Positions 11,101-21,120 of a stretch of 22,932 bases of DNA are shown one piece after another; position 1 is the first letter of the stretch, and every line of letters begins with the position of its first letter. The notes under the pieces are model-generated. The model searched no databases, had not been told where the DNA came from, and saw only the letters and a list, made by a program, of their open reading frames with translations. Source of the DNA: Plakobranchus ocellatus. Taxonomy: Eukaryota; Mollusca; Gastropoda; Plakobranchidae. The stretch lies in the NCBI GenBank assembly GCA_019648995.1, contig BLXT01000208.1, forward strand, positions 6,323 to 29,254, given 5' to 3'. Made by a program: the position numbers and the translations under genes.

Positions 11101-14100
11101 CAAAAATATAGAGCAATCTTAAGATGAGTGGGACTGATATTGATTGAACAAAACAAACAGATTATAATGTGATTAACCTGATTTGAAAAAAAAAATTAAA
11201 TTTTTTTTGTTAATCATAGAGGTTTATTTTAAGACAGGGGAGAGTGAAGAAGAATGCCTAAATTAATAGCAGTTGAGTCTAGAACAGCCCTAAACATAAG
11301 GCCAACGCTGCGTCTAATTCTCTTTTACTCACAAGGCATTCCTATCTCTATTCACTATAATCTTTAGCAGATAATTGAAATTGATCCTAGATTAACAGAT
11401 TATGATCGAGAATAATTGTTCTGTAATCCATTATTTCTTTTAAAATGAAAATTATGTTGCTTAATTTTTGGGGGTTGCCCATTTCAATCTGTAGTCCCCA
11501 TCAGAAATGTTTCCCTCATTGTGCTTATTTAAATAATAGACAGTTTAAAAATTTCCAAGTCCAGTGGCATAACATCACATAATGGGAACAACTGATTCTC
11601 AATACTTAATCCATCAGAAATAGGAATACAGCATGGACCAGAAAGAAGGCTAGCATAGAACAAACAAAAGCAAAAAAAAAAATGGTAGCTAGTCTAAGCT
11701 TACAGCGCAGAGAAAAATCATTTTTCTTTTAATCAAACAATGGCATTTTCTAGATTTCGCAAAAAAAAAAAAATAATTAAAGAACGTAAGTCATTTTCTG
11801 GTAGAACTTTGAAAAGAATCCAGAAATTCCTGCACAGTCGGCATGCCTGATTTACTGTTCAGAAGGACTGCCTCTACTCTAATTTTCCTACTCTTCCTTA
11901 TGGCTTTGTTTTGCAATGAGTTGTATTGATTTCTTTCCTTTTGCAACTTATTTAAGTGATACTAGCTAAGTAAGTAAAGTAATGGACTTGATCCATGTAA
12001 GGTTTGTCCTAGCAAGCTCTGATGTGTTTTCAGCTTCTGAGTCTTAAAATAAATTAAGGTAAATTAAAATCAGATTTAATTTTTTTTTCAAAGAAAGCTT
12101 AGTAGATCTAGACAAGGCAATGTAATAAAGAATTTTTTTTCTTTTTGCAACACCTCCCCCTACCCCTAAACCAAATTTCCTCGACAATGTTTTTCATTAA
12201 AAGTGCTTTTTCAGTATCAAAATATATATAAAGATATAAATGAGCTTGAAATTTGATGCCACAATAATTTTTTTTTTTTTCGAAAAAAATGTCAAAATCT
12301 GGCACACAACAAAAGGCCAGTCATTCAACCAAATGCAATGAGTGTCTTAAATCACATCGTTTAAAAACCAGGAATACTGCTTACCCCTGATCTATCAACA
12401 ACAGTCAAACCTTCTCCAAAGGCTTGTGCTGTTTTTCTCCTCTGCCCATCCTCGTAGTGGTTTAATCTGCTACTGATCTGTATCTGATCAGCAACATGTC
12501 TTCTCTTGTCTAGCTGTTGCTTGCTCTAGATGACAAAGACTGAGACTTTCAGGAAAAGCAAACCACCAAAATGGAGAAAATGCAATGTCAAAATGAAATA
12601 CCTTACTACTTCTTCAGAAACTCTAATGATTACAAACAAATTCTGCAAAGAACAAAATAAGTCTCAATTTTGCAAAAAGGTATTGATATTCTTATATGTC
12701 AGAAGAACCTACCTGAACAAAAAAAAATGACATCTATGTCACATTTGAGGATTTTTTTTTCTCATAAAAGTCATATGCAATTGGGGAGCAAAACAAAAAA
12801 ACAATGATTATTCATATTTGCAAACAATTAAAATTGTGCAACAAAAATAGGAATAAAGCAGAAAGTTATAAAGATGCTTACGACAGTAAAGCTATGTATG
12901 TAGACATTCAACTCTGAAAAAGAAAATACTATGGGATGTATTTCTATATTTAATGGATTCCAATGTGCCTGCTCTTTGTGAGCGTCATTCTGTTGAGTGG
13001 GTTATTACTTGAAAGGTTTTCTTCAAGATGGACTGTTTATTGACAGTTTTTCTTCAGCATGGAGTATTTATTAAAAGCTTATATTCAAGATGGGCTATTC
13101 ATTCAACTTTTCTTCAGAATGGGTAATTTGATGAATGTTTATCCTATGAATGGATTGTCTATTGAAACTTTTCTTCAGGAGAGCCATAAAGATTTTCCTG
13201 AAGAAAAAACCATTACTGAAAGCTTGAGTAACTTCAGTCTATCCAAAGGCTCTGTTCAAAATTTATATTTCTATGAAAACTTTTGGTTTATGAATTATAA
13301 GTTATTTTTAAAAATAAAAGAAAAAAGCTTCATAAATTGTAAAATCATATTTTTTTATTGGAATACTCAAGCTCAGAGATTCAAAGGATCTCTAGTTCTA
13401 GTAATTTCAAAAAAAAAAAAAAAAAAAAAAAACCATTATTTTCCAGCAAAAACCAAAAAGCCGGCTAGTTTGGAATGATATTAAGCCTTTTGCAAAACAC
13501 AAAAGACCAAATTCATTGAAAGTTAGGCTAAATGGCAACAGAGATTACCACTTTGTTAAGACAGTACCAAAGAAAGTAAATCTATTATTAGATTACAGAA
13601 TATATATCTTCATAAATTTATCATATTTGCTTTTCTCAAGAAAACATAGCAAAGGTTGATATTCTTTCTTCAGTAGGATACACTTTGATGTCACCGATTC
13701 CAACAGACCTGTTCCATAAGGGCTGCAGCCACAACATGTCGTCGGACTGCTGACTGAACTCGAATATTTGATGAAATCTGGAAATAATTTTTTTTTCAAT
13801 AATAATTTTTACATCTTTTTCAAAAAGAAAGTCAAACAAATATTTATTGTAGTGCAAATGTATCTTTTGAAAATTGAAACTATTCGTTCATAACTTTTTT
13901 CATATTAAAGGGTTTGATGAGTTTGATTACATTTTACAGCTGACTCTATTTCTTCCATGTACAATCAAGAAGAAGACAGAGAATAAGCTGAAGTGATAAC
14001 AATGTCACTTATGGCATAAACATGTACAGGCAACTGGCATAAGATGGGCAGGAGGCCAAACTAAGTATGACTCCAATCTCAAGAAAAAAACAGAGCATGG

Positions 14101-17100
14101 GTAGAGTAAATAGAGGTAAAAACAGATGTTGGAAGCACCTGTTTGCCCATAATTAATTAGACCATAAGTCGTTTATCGTGCTGCCATAACTGATTAAATC
14201 TTCAGCAGCATCTTAACTGACAGAAATAGAAATATACCAAAAAAAAAAAAAAAGGGTCGGACTGAAAAGAAATAGATAAACTTTCAAAAAACATCCAGTA
14301 GCATGGAAGAGAGGGGAAATAGATGTGTTAACAACATGAAGAGTGGAAGATCAGGGGAAATATGGACTGTTTTTAATGTCTGTGGTACATTCTAGATCTA
14401 AATCATTAGCAATTTCTTTCTCTTGGTCTAGATCTAGCTCTAGGCATATAATTCTAATACTCCGCTGTTCTTTCTTTTTTCTTCGTGTTCCGGTTCAGAC
14501 TCAAGAACCCTCTCTCTTTCTATGACAGGCTCATCTTCATCGAAAGGTTTGTCCACAATCTCTTCTAACCAAAGAGCTTTGAGGAAAATACGAAAACTAA
14601 AGCCATGTTAAATCGAACAATAGGTTTGAAAAAGGATTCTTCAATCATCACGAAAGGGAAACTCGAACTATTGTTATATTATCACAATCCTACTTTGTGG
14701 CAAGATTATGAGAAAAAAATAAATGTGCTGTTTCAAATTTACTCATGTAAAAAAAAATATTCAATGCTGCAATTGGCAGCAAACTATTCAAAATAAAATC
14801 CAATTGAAAAATAAGATAAACCTTTGGCTATGAACATCGAAAAAGCAAACTACAATTATAAAACTAAAATTCCCTACATAGCTAGATAATTCAGCAGGTC
14901 AAAGCAGGCTAAATACTATATAAATTTTGACTGCAGAGAGAAAATAATCGTTTACTGACCTGATGCAACAATTGCGCTTTTTCTTTGAAGAAGATTGAAA
15001 TAGCTTTCTCTGCATTGGCTAAAAAGCTTGAGGAAAAAAAAAAAGGAAAGAATGAAAATTGAGCATTTTATATCTTTCATGTATATAATAAATCACACAA
15101 AAAAATGAAAAGGAAATGACACTTCATTTTGATACCTTGAAAGAGCAGCTTACGGAATCAAAATATTCCCTTTCATCAAATACCAAAGCAAAATTTAAAT
15201 GTATTTAAGGGAAACCTCCTGACAATCTAAATGAAAAGAATCTCTTATGCTAATAAAATATATATAAAGCACAACTATGTGTCGATAAAAGCAGAATTTT
15301 TCATGAAAATTTTAGTACATTTGCTTTTTTAAAGCCAGAGAAAAGCTTTTTTTTTTTTTCATTTTCACATTATGTGAATGCCAAAGGAAATTTTTTAGTT
15401 AATGTAAACATTTCATTTTGTATCAGCATGTAGAACTTTTCAATTGAAATTTGAGGGAAGTCTGATTTCTTTTAGCAATGTATCTCATATGAAAGTAACA
15501 ACTCCTTTGAAATAAGTTTGAGGACTTTGAAGGCAGTTGCTATTTATAAACTGACAAAGCCATAAATGATAAAATACTTCAATGGTAACAATATTTAAAA
15601 AAAAAAAGATTATGATTCTAGTTAGACAAGACTGAAAAGCAGATTCTAAAAAAACTATCCATTCAATAAAAAATGAGATATACATTAATTCAAAAGTTAT
15701 GGGAAAAAAATCACATTAATGAATTGACATTTAAAAAACAAAGCAATCATTTCATGTCAATTTATGAGGCTCTGATAACCCCAATATTCTGGATTACTCT
15801 CAGTATTTATCATGAAATTTTGTTAAAGATTGAAGTATGCTTATTCTCACTTTAAGAACAGAAATACAGTCTTTTGCCTCAAATCTTTAATGTACATATC
15901 AAAAGCCAATAAGATATTTATGTTATGTTCATACTTTATGTATTCTTGGGAAGTCAAGATGAATTCTGGAGTTCTTTTCATGTCGACCCTGTTGACTTTG
16001 AGAAAGGATGTTGTGTTTTTCACATGATCCTCCCTATAGATATAAAACCATGAAACATGTTTCAAAAGATAACTAAATAATGACTATAATTTCAAAGCAA
16101 TGACAAATTGCATATTTAGTTATATTTTTTTTTCAAATAAATCATTGAAAAGATCAACATAAAACATCCAACTCTTACTCTCACCCTATGATGTAATTTA
16201 TGAACCTTTTGAAGATACGAGTCACAGTTTTTGACAAATGTTTCTTCTTTTCAATCAGAACTGAAATTCCATTAAAAAAAAAAATTACTTCTTTGATCAG
16301 GATGTCAAATTATTGCCTGGGATGAAAGAATTCAATATTTCTTTTCAGTTCCCGTTCTACACTAAAAATAACATGAAAATTATAAATTGCAAAACATAAA
16401 CAAGATAGTATTTACTTGCTGTCTCTTTTGCAAAAATAAAGGTAGCTTAAGAAAATTTATCAAATTGCTCATTAAGTGTTAATATATCATTTTTTAAAAT
16501 TTCAAAGACATTTAGATGAAACTAAATTATTAAAGATGATGATGGAAAAAAAAATAGTAAAACATTTCATGAAACATGGCTAAACAATTAGAAGCTCTGA
16601 GATTACATGATAATTTATCTTTCTGTACAAGCCATAGCTGTTAATTTATTTGTTAACATAAGTAGAATCCCTTGAAACTTATACTGGTTAAACCAAAATT
16701 AGTGTTAAATCCCAAAAGATTTCTATGGACAGATGCTATGGTAGCCACATGATGCAATATTGCCCATAAACTTTACAATGGATCCATACTGAACTTCATC
16801 TGGCTACAGTAATATATGGTCTATACTCTTTGAAACAAAAAATCTGTTTAAACCAAAGTAAAAATTATAAATTTCAGTTTACAAAGATCCCACAGTAATC
16901 AAAATAAACTGAAGCAGCATGAAGATGGCATTTGAGAATTGAATGAAGAATTCAAACCACAGAAGGATGGATGTTAGAAAATCACTACTGAATCAATGTG
17001 GGGAAGACAAATATATCTCCAAGAGCAGCTGAATTATTAAAGGACTTAACATCTCACTCGTATTAATAAAAAAAAATTCAAAACAGGTAAGCCAGAGTGG

Positions 17101-18144
17101 TTTTAATTAGAAAATTGAAGAATGAATGGGTTTGCAATCTAGGCAAAATCAATATGAGACTTTCATGAACATTAAGTAGAGATATAAATGGCAAAACATG
17201 ATTACTATTGGATTTGCTTCGGATTATTCCAACTTGCTATATTAAAATTCATATGATGCTGATTTCATCAATTATTTACCTGACAATGTGTTCCAGCATA
17301 CCCCCATGTTCAACAATACAATCCCCGTTATCAGTGAATCTCATTTTGTGACAATTGTTATCACTCTGACAGAAGTAGCACCAGAATTTGCGGTCAGCAT
17401 CAGACCATTTGCAATCCTTCACAGCAGGTATGTCGACAGACTTTTTTGCTTCTGCAATCTGTGAAAATATTCACGAGTGCCAATTATCCAAATGTCTGTT
17501 TTAAACTTAATTCTCACATATATTTCCGAAAAATTGAATAAACTTTAGAAAATTAGATAAAATTGCACATGTCCTAGATTAATAAGATTTCTCCATTTCA
17601 AAAAGCATTTTATAAGAAACTAATTTCATTTGCTTGTTATAATTTGATGCTTTTCAGCTAATGGTAAGACTTTGCATGATTGTTTTTTTTTACCACAAGC
17701 AGATCACAAGCTCAAACCAGCAACCTGCAACAGTAAATCTCCACAGATTTCAGATCAACTTACTGTGTGACTAATTCTAAAGCTATAATGTTACTGGATA
17801 AAAGAGATTTTTTTAAAAATGAAACGTTAGTCATAATATACATGGTTAAATACTACCATATTAATTTTATTTTCCTCTTATTTATATTACCATTCACTCT
17901 TCTTTTCATAAGAAGCAACATTTGTAGAGTTTGGATCTCAACTCTTTTTTTAAATCAACACATACATATAGAACATTATTTGTTATGAAAAGTTTACCTT
18001 TCTTGAAAATTTCTTGACAACATTGTTAACAACTTCCTGGTGCCTTGTTGTCAAAATATGTTTCTTCCCTTTTTTATGGTTTGATCGACAGAGTGGGCAG
18101 TATGTGAACTGAATAAACACTTTCTGTGTTTTCTCTTGATTCAT
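7325..18144 (-). CDS. CENATAC: CENATAC (CCDC84) orthologue, nine coding exons
   Basis: Complete split gene, 581 residues. Exons in transcript order are 17998-18144, 17280-17458, 15935-16033, 14960-15026, 13709-13777, 12385-12525, 10413-10533, 9492-9624 and 7325-8114. They total 1746 nt, every intron is GT-AG, and phases match at all eight junctions. Human CENATAC is known to localise to centrosomes and to act with the minor (U12-type) spliceosome, mainly on AT-AC introns; the same role here is inferred. Seen directly: finger 1 (C16, C19, H29, H35), finger 2 (C76, C79, H106, H112), a helical charged middle (about 140-230), the GNIYTNALPPWM block (240-251) followed by IGP, and RVGARFD (287-293) with WMPSFGGVW (302-310). 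These blocks occur in the same order in the human protein. An in-frame TGA four codons before the ATG fixes the start. Residues 320-581 form a long low-complexity tail with no counterpart in the 332-residue human protein. No neighbour suggests co-regulation. Confidence 0.93.
8863..8960 (+). mobile_element. tRNA-derived SINE head (copy 1), in CENATAC intron 8
   Basis: An 88-nt tRNA-like segment with an A box (tggctcagtggc) and a B box (gggttggagcccc). Its ends pair like an acceptor stem: GGGCACC at 8863-8869 with GGCGCCC at 8944-8950 (six of seven pairs). It is followed by tggcctgacgg. The same body recurs at 22161-22231. The B box departs from GGTTCRANNCC and no CCA or terminator is clear, so it is a retroposed SINE rather than a working tRNA gene. 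It is antisense to CENATAC. Confidence 0.8.
9492..9624 (-). CDS. CENATAC: CENATAC exon 8: conserved C-terminal motif
   Basis: Residues 275 (split Arg) to two bases of codon 319. The acceptor is TTCTTCCAAG|GT and the donor is CAGT|GTAAGT. It encodes KLPATRVGARFDRS and DSWMPSFGGVWHHTRR, matching human KLPPDRVGANFDHSS...EWLPSFGRVWNNGRR. This is the last segment clearly shared with the vertebrate protein. Confidence 0.93.
10413..10533 (-). CDS. CENATAC: CENATAC exon 7: PPWM block
   Basis: Residues 235-274 plus one base of codon 275. The acceptor is CACTGTTCAG|GAG and the donor is CATC|GTATGT. It encodes AAGNIYTNALPPWMAPDAED and then GQIGPTIKDLEKH, the best match in the gene to human GNIHSGATPPWMIQDEE...QEIGPSYEEF. 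This block identifies the family almost on its own. Confidence 0.94.
12385..12525 (-). CDS. CENATAC: CENATAC exon 6
   Basis: Residues 188-234, 141 nt with phase 0 at both ends. The acceptor is GTCATCTAG|AGC and the donor is GGG|GTAAGC. The product is charged (SKQQLDKRRHVADQIQISSR, then LNHYEDGQRRK) and poorly conserved in the family. Its place rests on phase, on splice sites and on lying between recognised exons 5 and 7. Confidence 0.78.
12988..13183. repeat. Diverged tandem repeat, about 30-bp unit, six to seven copies (CENATAC intron 5)
   Basis: Units begin near 12988, 13017, 13047, 13079, 13108, 13138 and 13169. The approximate consensus is ttttcttcaagatgggctat followed by ttattgaaag. Spacing is 29-32 bp, so the copies have drifted by small indels. 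A 139-codon plus-strand frame (13059-13478) covers the array with a rough ten-residue period. It ends in a poly-Lys run from a poly(A) tract and has no family resemblance, so it is not called a gene. Confidence 0.75.
13410..13431. repeat. Poly(A) run in CENATAC intron 5
   Basis: About 22 consecutive A residues on the plus strand. It could be the tail of an old retroposon, but no duplicated target site was recognised. Confidence 0.6.
13709..13777 (-). CDS. CENATAC: CENATAC exon 5
   Basis: Residues 165-187, 69 nt with phase 0 at both ends. The acceptor is TTTCCAG|ATT and the donor is CAG|GTCTGT. The product ISSNIRVQSAVRRHVVAAAL then MEQ aligns with human [23 protein letters not shown]. Because both ends are phase 0, skipping this exon would keep the frame. 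Confidence 0.85.
14960..15026 (-). CDS. CENATAC: CENATAC exon 4
   Basis: Residues 142 (split) to 164, NFLANAEKAISIFFKEKAQ followed by LLHQ. The acceptor is a strong T tract then CTCAAG|C, and the donor is CAG|GTCAGT. It corresponds to the human helical region FKKSMVKGLDSYEEKE. A second AG six bases further in (TTTTTAG|CC) would break the frame to exon 5, so it was not used. Confidence 0.82.
15935..16033 (-). CDS. CENATAC: CENATAC exon 3: end of finger 2
   Basis: Runs from codon 109 (AG|G, Arg) to two bases of codon 142. It begins EDHVKNTTSF, which corresponds to human PEHKKATNKFW, and ends TSQEYI, which corresponds to TPQDYA. The acceptor is TATCTATAG|G, with a weak pyrimidine tract; the donor is AA|GTATGA. 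The open frame continues past the donor into intron sequence, so the donor was chosen by homology and by phase with exon 4. Confidence 0.88.
17280..17458 (-). CDS. CENATAC: CENATAC exon 2: zinc finger 2
   Basis: Residues 50-108 plus two bases of codon 109. The acceptor is TTTTCACAG|ATT and the donor is CAG|GTAAAT. It contains FWCYFC (C76, C79) and HGGMLEHIV (H106), matching the human CCWCLCC...YGGLLEHLA pattern. The last zinc ligand, H112, is supplied by exon 3. Confidence 0.93.
17998..18144 (-). CDS. CENATAC: CENATAC exon 1: start codon and zinc finger 1
   Basis: Residues 1-49, ending phase 0 at AAG|GTAAAC. It holds the family's N-terminal finger, CPLC at 16-19 followed by H29 and H35 (C-x2-C-x9-H-x5-H), the same spacing as the human CPLCRQ...HVYSRKH segment. 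The start is the ATG at 18144-18142, and an in-frame TGA lies 12 nt upstream in the leader. The following basic stretch (VVNNVVKKFSRK) aligns with the helical segment after the human finger. Confidence 0.92.
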
Positions 18145-18960
18145 TATGCTGCCTCATAGAAAAATCAGTTTTAATTTGTTCTATCATCTGTGGTTCCTTT
18201 GTCTCCAAGATGCTTGTAATTCACCTGCAATTTTTTTTAGTGTGAATTTGAAAAACTAGAAGTATGCGTAACCATGTGAAATAAAACATTAAACATGTTA
18301 TTTCCAATTAACAATCATATTAAAGGAAAAGATTGAAATGAAGCTGAAGATGTTTTCATTTTCTTTTCCTACCCATTTGCCATTCAATATATTCTGAGGG
18401 AAAAACTATTTCAAAAATTTTTAAGTGAAGTAATTTTAGAGGGTAAAATGCATAAGATGTAGATCTGGAACAGTTCCATATTTGTGAATTTTGAATTATT
18501 TATGGATTCGTTAAGCCTAATTTTAAGCAAGTGGCTAATCTCCGGCATCTTCCTCTGGACTAAGTAGAGAAAGTAATTAAAGAAAATAGGTAGTCAATTT
18601 TCTATAAAATGCCTGCATCTACTTATCACTTAAAATGAAGAAAAACAATTTTTTAAAAATTTAATTGGGCAAGAACATGCTCAGAGAAATGATCCTCATT
18701 TTGTATAGTCTATATACATCCGTGCAATGCCAGAGACTAGCCATCGGTCTATTGATCGGCACAACACCAGAGAATAACTACTTTCTAATTTTTATCCATA
18801 AAACCCATTTTTTTTATGAAACAAAACTATCTATTTCAATCTGCCTAAGATCATATCAAATTTTAAAAATCTATTTTCGAGATTTTACTTTTAAAGAATA
18901 GCTGTCTCTAGATCTAGATCAGATTTTGCCTCGATTTACTTTAAAGGGACCTGTGCTTCT
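18145..18960. other. CENATAC 5' flank and leader
   Basis: Immediately upstream of the minus-strand ATG at 18144. It contains the in-frame stop that fixes the start, but no clear core promoter element and no CpG-rich stretch. The right half leads into the palindromic region, with a TCTAGATC motif at 18906-18921. Confidence 0.35.
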
Positions 18961-18966
18961 TGACTA

Positions 18967-19107
18967 TCTACCTTCATCAGCTATTTAAATGAAATGAAGA
19001 GGTCGCCAGCGTGATATTGTTAGATAGGCTTATTGTGTGAAAGTAAAACAATTTACATTGTAACTTGGACTAAGACCTCTTCATTTCTTCGCTAGCTTGT
19101 GAAGGTT
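18967..19107. mobile_element. MITE-like inverted repeat A
   Basis: The left arm (18967-19004) and the reverse complement of the right arm (19074-19107) share (a/t)accttca..agcta and then gaaatgaagaggtc, around a loop of about 70 bp. The gaaatgaagaggtcgc core recurs at 19340-19355 inside inverted repeat B, with similarity continuing outwards. That recurrence fits a dispersed palindromic family. No transposase and no confident target-site duplication were seen. Confidence 0.65.
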
Positions 19108-19137
19108 GAATAAAAATGACAACATAGATAGATATAT

Positions 19138-19162
19138 CTAGATCTATACAATATAGATCTAG
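19138..19162. repeat. Perfect 11-bp hairpin built on AGATCT
   Basis: Arms ctagatctata and tatagatctag are exact reverse complements separated by three bases (caa). It lies between inverted repeats A and B. Its sequence matches the TCTAGATC motif scattered through this region. Confidence 0.8.
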
Positions 19163-19220
19163 TCTATATGCAGTAATGCAATGTAAACAAACACTGGTCC
19201 AAGAAGTGCCCAGATTTCTA

Positions 19221-19523
19221 CATGTAGGCCTAGATCTAGATGTGCATGCTAAAATTTAGGCTCTTTTTGGTTATTCTCACCCTGACTTTTTATATAGCTA
19301 TATTAATCCAATATAGCTCTATCTTCAAAAGCTATTGACGAAATGAAGAGGTCGCTGGACAAGTTATGATGAAAATAGTACTATTTTCATACAAAATCTA
19401 CACAATTTGGAGCTTTTTCGTTCTCTCCTATTGAATAACATAGCTATATAAAAAGTGAGGGTGGGAACAAACGAAAAAGTGCCAAAATTTATTTGTATGT
19501 TGGTCTAGGGCTAGGCCAACTGA
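19221..19523. mobile_element. MITE-like inverted repeat B, arms about 95 bp
   Basis: The left arm (about 19221-19313) and the reverse complement of the right arm (about 19424-19523) align over nearly their whole length. They share ggcctag, aaattt, ctttttgg/ctttttcg, caccct and then actttttatatagctat. The middle of about 110 bp holds another copy of the repeat A core and a perfect 22-bp palindrome at 19369-19390. It looks like a foldback element with a second repeat nested in it. No protein is encoded. Confidence 0.75.
19369..19390. repeat. Perfect 22-bp palindrome
   Basis: The 11-base half atgaaaatagt is followed directly by its exact reverse complement. It sits at the centre of inverted repeat B. 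Confidence 0.9.
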
Positions 19524-19580
19524 AGCGTATCTATATGGTCATCTTTACTATTACATACTATCTGCAGTCTCTACAACTTA

Positions 19581-19793
19581 CTGCAGGTTTGCATCCGACA
19601 GTACTAACAAAAAGAAGTGGTTTTAGTTGATAAGGTCCAATTTAGAAATAAAACGCGAGAGATCTCAAGAAATTGTTTCATTTTTACATTATATATATCG
19701 CGTTTTATTTGTGAATTCTAGATTAAATTAAATTGGACCTGATCAACTAGAACTCTTCATTTGTCAGTATTATCGGTTTCGCACGGACCGCAG
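19581..19793. mobile_element. MITE-like inverted repeat C
   Basis: The left arm (19581-19657) and the reverse complement of the right arm (19697-19793) share ctgc.ggt..gc, ccga, tact.acaaa, then tagttgat.aggtccaattta and aaataaaacgcga. The right arm has about 15 extra bases. The loop is about 40 bp. Arm sequence differs from A and B, so this is a separate family or a distant relative. Confidence 0.75.
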
Positions 19794-19806
19794 ATGGTAA
19801 TGATGA

Positions 19807-19831
19807 GATCTAGATCTAGATCTAGATCTAG
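19807..19831. repeat. GATCTA hexanucleotide repeat, four units
   Basis: Four perfect GATCTA units, followed by the degenerate tail gttctagaatctag. The same hexamer occurs singly or in pairs near 14391, 14427, 18909, 19138, 19230 and 19981. Confidence 0.9.
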
Positions 19832-20778
19832 TTCTAGAATCTAGTCTCTACCTATAAAGCCAATATTATAATTATATAATGTAGGTGTAGACTCTAGCCC
19901 TATCTAAGACTATCAGAGGTTTGTTAGCGCACAGTCAAGATCTGTGAAGAAGATCTTAGTTTATAATATAGAATAATCTTGATCTAGATTTTGAAAAATA
20001 AACTATAATTCAAGATGAGGAAAGATTTCTGGAGAGGATACCCTTTCTGTATTTGATCTTGATTCTAGCTAGCTCAGAGATTTTGAGATCTAAGAAGCTT
20101 GGAAAACAGAAATTTTAGAGAGTGACTTCCCCTGTGTAATAGAAAACTCCTTAACTTTGGCGATAATTATAGAATGCCATGCGTTTTCCGTAGAGGGTTT
20201 TTTTGTTTGTTTGTTTTTTCATATGAATCTTAGGCCAGTTTCACAATGAACATGAGGCGAAATGAGGAATATTATGAAACCCTTGCATTCACATGGATCG
20301 AAGAGCCGCAACAAGAAAAGTCAATCTCTGAAAAAAGTTCATCATTTAAACCGAGCTTTCTTTTCGTGTCTGTTTGCAATAAAGTGCATGTATCAACTCG
20401 AGTATGGTCACAGTATAACCCTTTTCTAGGCTGGTTTAGAGTGATAATATTGAATGAATCTTGTTTTTAAATTGATAGTTACTACTTCTTCAGCAAATAA
20501 AATTTTAAATGGATCACTTTAACAAAGGGGTTCGCTCGAATATCATCCTGATTATCAATAAATCAGTTGACAAAATAGACTCGTCGGATGCAGATGCGCT
20601 GATAATGGTAGCATTTAAGCTCTACTAAGAAAGCGTAAAAAAGAAAAGACACAAATTTTTGTATTGAGAGCATGTACTCTTATCAAGAGATAAAGAGGAG
20701 AATTTGTAAAAACCTCTCCACTTTATTGGAAAAAAGGTGAAGCTTTATTCCATTTGGTGCTTCCATTATCTACAACCT

Positions 20779-20779
<1 letters not shown>
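19832..20779. other. Non-coding, no gene recognised
   Basis: More single AGATCT motifs to about 19990, then ordinary AT-rich DNA. A 74-codon plus-strand frame at 20246-20470 (MNMRRNEEYYETLAFTWIEE...) has no recognisable domain, and its length is not remarkable for a window this size. Confidence 0.4.
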
Positions 20780-20823
<44 letters not shown>

Positions 20824-20890
20824 GAGGGGAGAGAGGTGAGAGGAGATAGTCAAAAAGAGATAAGGAGAAAGAAAGAAAGAGGAAAAAATT
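20780..20890. repeat. GA microsatellite with purine-rich flank
   Basis: A nearly pure (GA)n run of about 40 bp (20780-20820) is followed by about 70 bp of interrupted G/A sequence. A smaller GA/GACA patch lies near 21030-21060. An Arg-Glu repeat frame over it is an artefact. Confidence 0.95.
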
Positions 20891-21120
20891 TTTGGCTTTT
20901 GCATGTAAAGCCTTTCCACAATAAGGTGATCTCAGGCTCTCTGTCTCTCCACCATGCCAGGGGGTCGGTAGAGGGGCTTAAATTCTACACAGAAGGTTCC
21001 GTGCTGGACTATCATCCAGAGAAAGGTTGAGAAAGAGAGACAGACAAGCAGATAGATAGACTGAAGGCAATAGAGGAAGAGAAGAGCGTAAAAGAGTTCT
21101 GGTTATATATTGATTATATA

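Noticed and set aside
15847-15934. Extension of CENATAC exon 3 beyond the donor at 15934
   Set aside because: The frame stays open, but the sequence is AT-rich and unlike the family. Using the GTATGA donor restores the phase and the homology with exon 4.
8115-17997. U12-type (minor) introns within the CENATAC gene
   Set aside because: This would have been notable for a minor-spliceosome factor, but all eight introns are GT-AG and none of the donors matches the U12 consensus (A/G)TATCCTT.
18221-18232. A 5' UTR intron acceptor (TTGCAG|GTG on the minus strand) upstream of CENATAC
   Set aside because: The preceding sequence is A-rich rather than pyrimidine-rich, and no matching upstream donor or leader exon could be identified.
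20246-20470. 74-codon plus-strand frame (MNMRRNEEYYETLAF...)
   Set aside because: No recognisable domain, no splice or promoter evidence, and a length expected by chance in 23 kb.
20737-21030. 97-codon frame with an Arg-Glu repeat
   Set aside because: It is driven by the GA microsatellite; the rest shows no family resemblance.
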